Source: Cochliopodium minus
Taxonomy: Eukaryota > Discosea > Himatismenida > Cochliopodiidae
Direction: 5' to 3'
DNA: 60,749 nt
NCBI GenBank assembly: GCA_024220525.1
Contig: JAMYWO010000247.1
Span: forward strand, 1-60,749
Under the pieces are notes generated by a model that saw nothing but the letters and a program-made list of their open reading frames with translations, was not told the DNA's origin and made no database searches. This document shows positions 48,730 to 59,626 of the stretch, one piece after another (the first letter of the stretch is position 1; the number at the start of each line of letters is the position of its first letter). The position numbers were made by a program, and so were the translations under genes.

Positions 48730-50422
48730 ATGGAAAATTTTGATAGATTACCAGTCCCAATCAGAATCAAAATACTCTCAGAATCTTTTAATGGCTATTT
48801 GCAAGAGAATAAAAAGAATTTATTCTTCAAATTATCTACTGTATCCTCACAATTCAACAAGATAATGAATGAGAATATTCTTTGGAAGAATATATGTCAA
48901 ATTGAATACCCTTGTAAAAAATAAAAAGAAATTTCTTTCATTATAAAATTTATATGAAAGCTTCATTATCTTCTATCATATCTATACTTTAATAAGAGCA
49001 TAATAAAATTTTTTTTTTTTTTTAAAAAGCTTATATTCCTCAGTCAAAACAACCAATAAAAAGATGGAAAGATGCTTTCATAACAATTCACAGACATCTC
49101 TTGAGGTTGGAGAAGAACAGAAACAAAAAAGAAGAAACGGACTCAGACACTTACTGCTCAATTTCTGAAGGCGAGTCAAGCTATGGGGAAAGACAAAAGT
49201 GCTTGCCTCCCAACGATGAGCTCCCAAAAGGTTAAATAAATAATTTTTTTCTTTTTTTATTCAATATTTTTTTTTTTCATTTTTAAGGATTCACTTCACA
49301 CCCTGGTTCTACTTTGAGTAACGTACTTAAATTTAATTGTGATTTACAAAATAACTCAAAAATGCTGTGCATACTCTTGTCCAAAGTGGAAAAACTAGTG
49401 AAGAATCCAAAAGCAATGTTGCAAAGGTACCTCAGGTGGTTAACTTTGTGTGATGAAAATCAAGATGAAGTGATAGTAAAAATTTTTTTTAAATTGAATT
49501 AATTCTTTTAAATTGAATTAATTCTTTTAAATTGAATTAATTTTTTTAAATTGAAATAAATAATTCTTTTTAAACTAAGTTTTTTTTATTTTAATGAATT
49601 TTTCCAAAAACTTAAATTAATTTATTAAAAATAAAAAAAGATTCCCACACTTGATATTGCTTTTGTTCATGTCTGCCATATGTTGAGACCAAAGATTTAC
49701 AAAGAAGATTGCAAAAAACTTTTGAAGAACGGGATCATCGACAATGGGCTCATCTGTAAAGACGATTACAGTTACTTTGTCATAAAGGATGGATCAGCTT
49801 TGAAGCATGCCAATGAACTTTGGCAAAAGAAATACAATGTTAAATATGTTCCTGAAAGAAGTAAAGCAATAGATTTCCATAGTTACACAAAACCATACTT
49901 TTTCAAATATTTCGTTCATCAAGAAGAGAATCTTAAAGATTGGGAAAATCCTTTTGGAATCAATGAGAATGATTTGATCAAAAATGCAGAATGGATCAAC
50001 AAATTTTACCAGAATTGTGACGGTGGAAATTTTTCCAAGTATGGTATTGGTCCTGAAGAGTTTTGGAAAGATACTTTGGTCAAGTCTTATGAAAGGTATA
50101 CTTTTTTATTTTGCTTTTCATAAAGTTTTTAAATTTTTTTTTTGAAAGATTCTTGTTTATTGTTGCAAAGTATGGAGCTTATGATGAAAACTTTTCTTTT
50201 CATCCTACCCCTGCTATTGATATTGTTTGGCATGCTCATCTTTGTAATCCCGTTTCGTACGAAAAGGATATCATTTCTATTTGTGGAAGGTTTGTTGATC
50301 ACTTCCCTCCTAATGACAAGTTGGATTTTAGGCAATCTATCGTAATAGAAAACGATTTGTGGAAAAAAGAGTTTGGATGTCAACTTGAATTGGATCATAA
50401 ATTATATGCTTGTTACTATTAA
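48730..50422 (+). CDS. F-box protein fused to a GRDP-like (DUF1399) domain
   Basis: Five exons: 48730-48913, 49030-49230, 49288-49475, 49641-50095, 50149-50422, giving 433 aa. The first 60 residues are F-box-like (FDRLPVPIRIKILSESF ... FKLSTVSSQFNKIMNENILWKNIC). The second half has two repeats of the glycine-rich-domain-protein signature: IPTLDIAFVHVCHMLRPKIY.EDC and TPAIDIVWHAHLCNPVSYEKD, where human-plant consensus reads DLVWHxHxLxPxxY. GRDP-like domains are found in plants, fungi and amoebae; their role is poorly known. The F-box suggests the GRDP part is a substrate adaptor for a ubiquitin ligase (inference). Confidence 0.82.
49487..49550 (+). repeat. 19-base tandem repeat in intron
   Basis: The unit TTTTAAATTGAATTAATTC occurs three times back to back with one change, followed by a partial unit, right after the splice donor at 49476. 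Confidence 0.85.
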
Positions 50423-50469
50423 AACAAATATTATCAATAAGCAATCCAAAAATATAAAAAAAAAAAAAA

Positions 50470-51753
50470 ATGGAAGAAACACCATCAACATTAGATGAAT
50501 ATAATGAAGCAGCAAACATTATTAGGTCTATATTCAATAAATTCATATAGTTTGTTCAATTTGCCTTATTATTTCAAAAATTAGATCCTTTATTAATCTT
50601 GGACAAATTGGTAATTAACCTTTTATAGTATCAATATTTAAGAAAAGACTTAATTTGACATCGTTTCATAAAGCAAGATCAATGGTATATTTCTTATTCC
50701 CTAATAAAAATTTTTTTTTTTTAATATTTTAAAACTCATTTTATAATGAAAATTAGGTAGTTGGAGGTTTGAATGAAATAAGGTATGTTATAATGAGATC
50801 TTTCTTTTCATTTCATTCTTATTTTTGACTTCCATAAAAAAAAGAGGTGAAAATATTCTTGAAGGAGGATCAAGCAGTGGAGGATCAACCAATTCCCAAG
50901 GAGGAAAGAAAAATATCAAATCTAAATCAGGATTTGGATTTCAAACCCAATCTAATGTAGATATCAAGAAGGATGGGAAAGTTTACACAGTAAAATATAC
51001 TGGTAATATATTTTATAAATTTGAGATATTATTAATTTTCAACTCATCAATTTCGAAATTGATTTTATAGGGCAAGATGGAACAAATTTATGGATTTATA
51101 GTGACGATATTCCCCAAAAAGGAATCACTGGAATGAAAGTTAGGCCTATCACATGCAAGGATTGGTAATAATCTTTCAAATATATCATTCATTCCTCCAA
51201 AATAGATACATTCTAATTTTCTAATCTTAAATTTCTTTATTATAGGGGTATGAAATTCAAAATTTATCTTACTTTTTTTATTCACCAAATTATACTCTCA
51301 TAGATCCTTACTTTGGGTTGGGAGTTTTACCAAAATCACACACTGGAAAGAGTTCCACTTACATGTGTTATGGTAAATAAAAAAAATTTAAACATTTTTT
51401 GTTAACAGTCTGATTTAAAACATTTATAGATTCTGTTCCAGGAAAATTTATTGATGTAAGAACTGGAGGTAAAATTCTTTAATCAAATTTCTTTAATTCT
51501 TAATACTTCGTTCTTAGCTTTAAATGGGAGTGGGGAGTCAGGTGTTGTCAACAGTGGTTGGTCAAGATGTTGTACTTCAAGCAGTGAAATAACTGTAAAG
51601 GTTAACTACAAGACTAAAAAGATCGAGTTTCTTCTTGACGGTGGAAACTCTTTTTCTCGTGATTTTCCTGGTGGTGAAACCGAGTTTGTTTTCGTTTTTG
51701 ATCCTTATTACTCCAACACTACTTTCAGTGTTGAATTTTTTACTGAAAAATAA
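50470..51753 (+). CDS. SPRY/B30.2-like protein (probable)
   Basis: Nine exons: 50470-50525, 50585-50610, 50629-50684, 50757-50782, 50845-51002, 51071-51164, 51246-51372, 51430-51468, 51518-51753. The N-terminal third is small helices and a Gly/Ser-rich linker (EGGSSSGGSTNSQGGKK). The C-terminal half is beta-rich: GQDGTNLWIYSDDIPQKG, YFGLGVLPKSHTGK, ITVKVNYKTKKIEFLLDGGNSFSRDF, ETEFVFVFDPYYSNTTFSVEF. This fits a SPRY-type fold by eye only. One border does not fit: exon 6 leaves phase 2, but the reading frame in exon 7 needs phase 0. A tiny unseen exon, an unusual splice site or a base error could explain it. Confidence 0.6.
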
Positions 51754-51861
51754 AAACTCTCTTTTTCAAAAATCAATTTTCCAATAAATTCTTGGATTAC
51801 TTTATTCTTTTGAATTTAATAATAAAACTTTCTGAAAAATAATAAAAATAAAATAAAGGAA

Positions 51862-54504
51862 ATGTTTTTTGTAGAAAGTGATCCATATAAAGATGAAACA
51901 GATGAAGCATTTTTCAATAATGTATCGAATGAAAAATTAAGGAAGGAAAGAATTGAAAATTTCGATTGGTAATAAAAAAAAATATATTTCTTTATAATTT
52001 ACCTATGAAATTATCTTTAATAAAGGTATAGGAATTTAATAAATGAAAATTCTCCTCACATTGATGTACTCAGACATTCAATGACTGATTTATGCATTTT
52101 ATTGCAAGAATTTTCAAGAAGATCAATGAATTGGCCTTTGGTAAATATAGGCAAAATAGAAAATAAGGGAATGAATTATGGATATCAAGGAAATTCAAAT
52201 TTTTATAATCATCAAACACCTTTTTCTATCCCAACAGAAGTGATTGAATATCTGATGATAAATGAAGGAAAAATGATTTTGGCAGGAGGATCCATCAGCG
52301 ATTTGATAATGGGGAGAAAACCAAAGGATTATGATCTCTTCTGCATCGGAGAAAGGCCCAAGATAAATACTGACAAGATGATAGAAACGATAAACAGCTA
52401 TACCACGATCTTAAAGCCTAAAATACAGATAATCAAGAGAATCTATTCTTCTCCTGAACAGGTGATAGGTGGATTTGATCTTGAGCCTTCCAAATTCTTT
52501 GTGGATCACAACTTGGATGTGTTTTGTACGGTGGGTGCATTAACGAGCATAAAATATCGCATTAATCCCATCAACTTTAATTCTTACAGTTCTTCATTTT
52601 CGAGAAGAATTTTGAAGTACATGAGGAAAGGTAATAATTATTCACTGAACTAGTAGAGATGTTCAAAATATAACAATTTAGAATTTGTTCGTCAAAAATA
52701 ATTATCCGCTATTATTTAATCGTTCTTTTTTTTTTTTTATTAAGTATTATAATAAATAAAAGCATCAAAGTTTCTTTTTTTTTTTTTTGACTATTTTTAT
52801 TAAATTAATTTAAATTTTTGTTTGTTATTTTTTAATTTCATTTTAAAATTTTATTTCTTCTTAGGTTTCAATCCTATTTATGTGAATCAGTTTCCCAAAT
52901 TTGATTATTGCTGCAACAAACAGAGAAAAAGAGAGTTTGAATTGAAAGAAGTGAGTCCTTTGACTCTTCACACTGACTATGGTCTAGAGTTGGCTTCTCA
53001 CTTCATTATGGATACAGAAGAAAAAATATTTAGGTTGAATTTTTCTTGTCTCATTAGAAATGTAAAACTTGTTTTGATTATTTTAAGAACTTTTTCCAAA
53101 TATTTTTTTTTATTCATCAAGAAAAGAATTAATTAAAGTTTTTTATATTATTTTTTCAATTTAATTCCAAATTATTTTTTAGGAAAAAGATGGTTATTGT
53201 ATTGCAAACGGAAATGTATTGCCAAAACAAAAGTTTTTGGATCATGTCAAAAAGCTCTATTACTTGGAAAAAAACAGTAGAAATCTCAACAACTATTTTT
53301 GCATTAAAAAACACCTCTTTCCTTCCAATGATCAAATAACAGAGCTCAAAAATTTGAAGTTTCGTAGATGGCAAATTTATGGCGTAAAAAAAAAAATTCA
53401 GTTAATTTCCATATTTTTTAAAAATTTTTTTGTTGATAAAATAGTCCTCCCAAAAAGTTGCCAAGGTATTTTTATTTTTTATTGTTTTTTATTATTTTTT
53501 AATTAATTATTATTTTCATCAATTTTTATTTTCATTGAAAATAAGTTTGTGTACAGCTTAAGAGTTGAAAATATCGAAAAGAATTACAATGAATACACTT
53601 CTATTGTTGACAAATTTAGAATATCTAATCCTGGTACTCAGCACACTTCTTCTTTTCATCCTGTTCAGTTCAAAACTTTGGAGGAACATGCAGAAATAAA
53701 GATAAAATTTTTTGGTAAAAATTATATCAAACATGACCATTCTACTCCTGGTAAAATTTTTATTTTCTATATTTTTATTTTATAATTTTTTTATTTTTTT
53801 GTTATATTACTTTATTATTATTATTTATTTATTTTTTGTTAGATATCATAAGCTTCTTGATACACGCAAAAAGAACCAAAATTCCAAAGCCAATTACTTA
53901 TTTGATTTGTTGTTTCATTTGTGCTTTCAAGTTGCTAGAGAAATGCCCAAAAGTTGATCTGAAAGATCGAGGATCTTCGAATCAATATATTGCATTCGGG
54001 AATAATATTCCAAGCAAGCCTCTTCCAATTTTAAATGATTCTTTTCAAATACAGAACCAAGCGGCAATCATAAATCCTTTACCTTTGAATTTTGGCCTAC
54101 TTCTTCCACAAAATAATCACATCTTTTTTCAACCTCCACAGAATCAAAATCTAAATTTAAACAACAACCCCTTTAATCTTCAACAAAACATCAATCCCAA
54201 CCACATCTTTTTTCAACCCCTACAGAACCAAGCACCAGAAAATGATTCTTTAAAACCATTAAACAGAGAAAAAAGAAAGCTTTCCAATTTATTAGGTGAA
54301 TATGATGAAGAATATGATGAAGAGTATAATGATTTTGAAGAGTTCAATGATTTTGAAGAAGATATGATTGCTGAAGGAGAAGGATTCTTTGACAATTCAA
54401 AGCCCATTTGCCAATATGGACCAAGTTGTTACAGGAAAAACCCTCAACATTTTCAAGAATTTGATCATCCTTGGTTGAATGACAATAACCAAAACAATTT
54501 CTGA
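51862..54504 (+). CDS. NT-family protein with PBZ zinc finger, copy 7
   Basis: Seven exons: 51862-51968, 52026-52630, 52865-53061, 53183-53383, 53445-53465, 53546-53750, 53843-54504, giving 665 aa. The N-terminus is acidic (FVESDPYKDETDEAFF) with its own early intron. The core is AGGSISD, KDYDLF, GGFDLEPSKFF. The variable stretch includes a 21-base exon (SSQKVAK). After KHDHSTPG and FLIHAKRTKIPKP comes a long N/Q/P-rich linker with two copies of NHIFFQP, an acidic stretch (EYDEEYDEEYNDFEE), and the PBZ finger ICQYGPSCYRKNPQH with the distal His-Pro. The zinc ligands are all present. Confidence 0.86.
52656..52712. mobile_element. Degraded relative of the intron hairpin element
   Basis: GAGATGTTCAAAATATAACAATTTAG... 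through ATTATCCGCTA parallels the left arm and loop of the element at 12159-12245, in the same intron position of a paralogous gene. The right arm is no longer recognisable. Confidence 0.45.
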
Positions 54505-54637
54505 ATTAAAAAATAAAAATAAACTTTTTTTTTGTTGCTTGTTAAACAAAAAGAAAAATTCATTTTTTAGAGGAATTATTTCAATTTAAATTAATATTTT
54601 ATTTTTCCCAATTTAATTGTTTAAAAAAAAAAGTAAT

Positions 54638-56719
54638 ATGGCAAGAACAAAACAAACTGCAAGAAAATCTACAGGAGGTACAGCACCCAGAAAGAAAATT
54701 GCCAATGGACATCAAGATATATTGAGTGATGTTCAATATGAGAATAAGAGAGAAGATATAATCAATGAATTTCTCAATAATAATTGTAATCCAGAAATTA
54801 TTCAAAATGTGTATGATGATTTTGGAATAATTGAAATGACTGATTTATGCATTTTGTTGCAAGAATTTTCAAGGAGATCAATGAATTGGCCTTTGGTGAA
54901 TTTAGGCAAATTGGATAGGAGTAATTTTGAGTTCATACCAAAGCATTTGGCAATTGGCAAAATTTTTATGAACATACCTGCTGAGGTGATAGAATTTCTG
55001 GATATAAATGAAGGAAATATGATTTTGGCGGGAGGATCCATCAGCGATTTATTGAGGATGAGAAAACCAAAGGATTATGATCTCTTCTGCATTGGAAATA
55101 GACCAAGCATCAAATCAGATGGGATGATAGAGACTATAAACAGCTATACCACAATAGAACAGCCCAAAATACAGATAATAAAGAGAATCTATTCTTCTCC
55201 CGAACAAGTGATAGGTGGATTCGATCTTGAGCCATCCAAATTCTTCATTGATAGCAATTTGAATGTGTTTTGTACAGTGGGTGCATTAGCGAGCTTATTT
55301 AATAACATGAATCCCATCAATTTCAATTCATATAGCTCCTCATTCGTCAGAAGAATCAACAAATACAAAAGAAAAGGTAGATATATTTTTTTTGTGATAA
55401 TATTAAAGCGGAAATAAAAATTTATAAATAAAAATAAATTCATTACTTTTCACTCCATTTGTATTAGGAATTAATAACTTTTTTGACTTTTTTTTTAAAT
55501 TAGGATTTAATCCAGTTTATGTGAACAGACTCTACTTGGATTATTGTTGCAAACATTCCTTGAGAAGAAACTTTCCGACAGAATCGGATCCTGTTTTTTT
55601 CAGTGACTACAGTATCGAACTTTCTTTTCTGAAAGGAGTGAATCTAGAAGAAAAAATGTTCAAACTCAATTTTTTCGCATTAATCAGAGATGTAAAAATA
55701 TAATTGGATTAATTTCTTTAAATTATAATTTTTAATTGAATACTTTGTTTTTAAAATCTTATTTTCTTAACTTTTATTTATCTTTTAATTTTATTTTCAA
55801 TTATTTTTTCTTTTATCTTTTTAAAATTTTTAATTAAAGGAAAAAGATGCGTATTGTATTGCCAACGGAAAAGTGATCACCAAAGCAGAATTTATTGAAA
55901 GAGCCCAAGTTTTGTATAACATTGAATCTCGCAACTATGACTTAAAACAGTACTTTCACAAGAGACACCATCTATTCCCAAAGTTGGATAAAGTGAGGCA
56001 GTTTTCGGATTTATCTATAAACAGATACTTTTTTAGAAATCATAGCAAAATCACAGAAATTTCCAATTTTTTGTTCGCTGCAAGGGTTCAAAACATTGAA
56101 AAGAATTATAACGAATACACTTCTATTGTTGACAAATTTAGAATATCTAATCCTGGTACTCAACACACTTCTTCTTTTCATCCTGTTCAGCTCAAAACTT
56201 TGGAGGAACATGCAGAGTTTAAAAAGAAATTTTTTGGTAAAAAATACATCAAACATGACCATTCTACTCCTGGTAAACAAAACAAATGTTCATTTAATTT
56301 AAAATTTTTATAATTTATTTTTATTTTTATTTATTATTTTTTATTTCATATTTTTTATAACTAAAAAAGATATAATTTGTTTCTTGATACATGCCAAAAG
56401 AATTAAAATGCCTCGTCCAATTAGCTATTTGATTGGATGTTTCGTTTGTGCCTTCAAACTTATGGACATCGTTTTGCCCAAACCAGTTCAAACCAAAAAG
56501 AAAAGACAGTTATCTCCTTCTTCTAAGACTTCTCCTCAAAGACCTTCAAAATCAAAGAACATTAATATCAACGACGATGACGATGATTATGTTGATGATC
56601 AAGCTGGAAATTCAGCTAATCTTGCCCAACAAACTAAACCTGTTTGCAAGTATGGACCAAGTTGTTACAGGAAAAATCCTCAACATTTCCAAGAATTTGA
56701 TCATCCTTGGAAGAATTGA
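54638..56719 (+). CDS. NT-family protein with histone H3 tail mimic and PBZ finger, copy 8
   Basis: Four exons: 54638-55376, 55504-55691, 55840-56272, 56370-56719, giving 569 aa. The first 19 residues copy the histone H3 N-terminus: ARTKQTARKSTGG is exact, then T replaces Lys14, APRK follows, then KIAN replaces QLAT. A TTG-started frame extends seven codons upstream, but the ATG at 54638 is the only proper start and puts the tail at the true N-terminus. Then: LCILLQEFSRRSMNWPL (about 70-86), AGGS (131-134), DYD (146-148), third acid in GGFD (196), RRINKYK (238-244), conserved His block, and a PBZ finger (CKYGPSCYRKNPQH) ending four residues before the stop. No histone fold follows the tail. 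Confidence 0.88.
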
Positions 56720-56907
56720 AGGATCATCAATTGATTTTTTTAAATTATTTTTTTAAAATTAATTACAAGAATTTATTCTCTTTATATATATGAAATTTAC
56801 AGCTTTTCATTAATAATTTCTATAATCAAATCTCAAAATTCTCCAACAACCAACAAGGAAGAAAATATTAATGAAATTTGATTCAAATAAAAAAAATATA
56901 AATAAAA

Positions 56908-59406
56908 ATGAGAAAATCTAATCGAAAAGAAGATGATGAAAACAATATTGATAAGATTCTCGAGGAAGGATTAAACGTGAATTTAAGAAATGAAGCTATC
57001 TCTCAATTTTTACACAGATATAAGCTTGATAGTGGAAAAATTGAAGAAGGGAAGGAGAATGACAAAAAGGATGCTCGACATGAAATAACTGATCTTTGCA
57101 TTTTATTGCAAGAATTCTCGAGGAGATCCATGAATTGGCCATTGATAAATATAGGAAAATTTGTCAAAGATAATAATAATATGCACCTTAGATTTGAAGG
57201 AAAATATAAGACAAATATCAAGCAATATAGTTTTTTTCCAACATATAGTATTGATCTTTTTAAAATAATTCTTTTTTTTTGAATGTATATTATTGAAATA
57301 TTTTCTCTCCCTTCAAAAATTAAAAAAGGAGAAGATGAAAAGAAGGAAATATTGCAAATACCTCCAGATGTGATGGATAAATTGAATATTTATGAAGGAA
57401 AGATGATATTGGCGGGAGGATCCATTGTTGATATGATCAGAGGGAACAGACCGAAGGATTATGATCTCTTTTGCATTGGAGAAAGGCCTCATATCAACAC
57501 AGAAAACATGTTAGAAACGATAAACAGTTATACCACGATATATTACCCAAAAATACAGATCATCAAAAGAATCTATTCTTCTCCTGAACAAGTGATAGGT
57601 GGATTCGATATGGAGCCTTCCAAATTCTTCATGGATCACAACTTGGATATTTTTTGTACGGTGGGTGCGTTGATGAGTTTGATTCACAACATCAATCCCA
57701 TCAACATTAATTCTTATAGTTCCACATTCGTGAGAAGAATCAACAAATACAAAAGAAGCAAAGGTAAACCAGAAAAATACATTTAAAAAAAATCAATTAA
57801 TTTTTTTTATTTCATTTATTTTATTTTTTTGTTTTAAATTTCTTTCTTTGGAACAAAAAATTGTTAAAAAAAGAAAGATTATCTTTTTTATTTTTTTATC
57901 TTTTTGAAAATTTAAATAAAAAGTTGAATTATCAAATATCCATAAAAAATAACTTTATATTTGAAATTTTTTTTTAAATATTTTTTCATAATTAAAAATT
58001 ATCTTTTCTTAAAATGAAACAAAAGGTTTTAAACCAATCTTTGTCAACCAAACTAAGATAGAAAATTGCTGTGCTAGCAATCGTGCAAGTTTTATCATAG
58101 AAGATAAATATAGGCCCTTTGTTAGTGACTACGGAATTGAGCTGACTTTTGTCAAAGATTTTGACATTCAAGAAAAAATGTTCAGGCTGAATTTCGCTTC
58201 CATGATGAGAGATGTAAATCAATGATTTTTTTTTTGAATTTTTTTAAAAGTTTTTTTTAATATTTATAATTTTTTTTTTGTTTTTGTTTTTATTTTATTT
58301 TAATTTTTATTTCAAAAATTTTATTATATTGATTATTTTATTATTTTTCAAAAAAAATTTCTGATGAAAGGAAAAAGACGGATATTGTATCGCAAAAGGA
58401 AAAGTGATCGAAAAGCAAAAATTCCTCGACAAAGCCCAAGAAATCTATTACAAAGAAAAAAAAGACGTGCTGGGATCTTTGCACTACTACGAACACTCCA
58501 GGACACATCTTCTTCCAAAAGTTGAAAGAGCCAAAACTTATGCTCAAATGTTTTGGTACAAAAATTCAAATGGCAAAAGATCTTATATTTGGGGAGGTGA
58601 CAAGAAGGAATCTACCAAAGTTCTTTATTACATGAGAATTGATAGAATTGAGAAGAGTTACAATGATTATGTTTCTATTGTTGACAAATTTAGAATTTCT
58701 AATCCTGGTACTCAGCACACTTCTTCTTTTCATCCTGTTCAGTTCAAAACTTTGGGGGAAGCCGAAGAGTTTAAAAGGAAATTTTTTGGACAGAGATACA
58801 GAAAACATGATCATTCTACTCCTGGTAAAAAAAAAATTATTAAAATTATTTCTTATTTCTAAAATAAATTATTCTGTTTTAAAACATCTTTATTTTTTAA
58901 AATTTCTTTTTATTTAAATTTTTAAATTGATTGTTTGTTATTTTTTGAATTTTTAAATTAAAAAAAAAAAAAATTTCTTTTTATTTAAATTTTTAAATTG
59001 ACTGATAGTATTGTTTATTATTTTTTTGAATTTATATCCGTTTATAAAACAATTATTTTTTTTTAATTTTTATTTTTATTTAAATTGGCTAATTTCTTAT
59101 TTTTATTTTGATTTTATATTTAAAGATATCATTTGTTTCTTGATACATGCTAAGAGAATAAAGTTACCTCGTCCAATCAGTTATTTGATAGGATGTTTCG
59201 TTTGTGCTTTCAAACTCTTTGAATACATCCCCAAAGAAGGGGAATTAATTGAGTATGATGTACACAGGTCAAGAACGTTCCAAACGCTTGGAGAGCACAA
59301 CAATAAAGATTCTGATTCTCATCTATCTGATGACGATAATGACAGAAGTATGAAGGATGAATCCAATGTGGATGAGAATGAAGACGATGAGAAAGAAGAT
59401 GACTAA
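56908..59406 (+). CDS. NT-family nucleotidyltransferase-like protein, copy 9
   Basis: Five exons: 56908-57229, 57329-57763, 58026-58213, 58371-58824, 59126-59406, giving 559 aa. The first donor (GTTTTTTT) is weak, but the phases and the paralogues support it. N-terminus MRKSNRKEDDENNIDK. The core is AGGSIVD, KDYDLF, GGFDMEPSKFF. In exon 4 the block IEKSYNDYVSIVDKFRISN ... LGEAEEFKRKFFGQRYRKHDHSTPG is nearly identical to copy 1, and the intron that follows it also matches copy 1, which suggests gene conversion or recent duplication. The C-terminus is Asp/Glu/Ser-rich and has no PBZ finger. Confidence 0.85.
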
Positions 59407-59626
59407 AAAATTCTCTATTGTTTATCTATCTTATCAAATCCAAAATCATCTCTTTTTCTTTTTTGTTTTTCAAAGAATTTTTTTTGTTCCAAATAAAATT
59501 TATCTTCTTCAAACTAAAACAATTATATTTTCCTTTCAAAAGTTAATCCCAAAATAAAATCTCCTTTAAATCTTTCTCATGATGTGATCTTTTTTAAATA
59601 ATATCTTGCTCAAATCAAAAAAAAAA

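Noticed and set aside
54638-54720. A histone H3 gene
   Set aside because: Only the tail matches; the following sequence is the NT-family helix and nucleotidyltransferase core in the same exon, with no histone fold.
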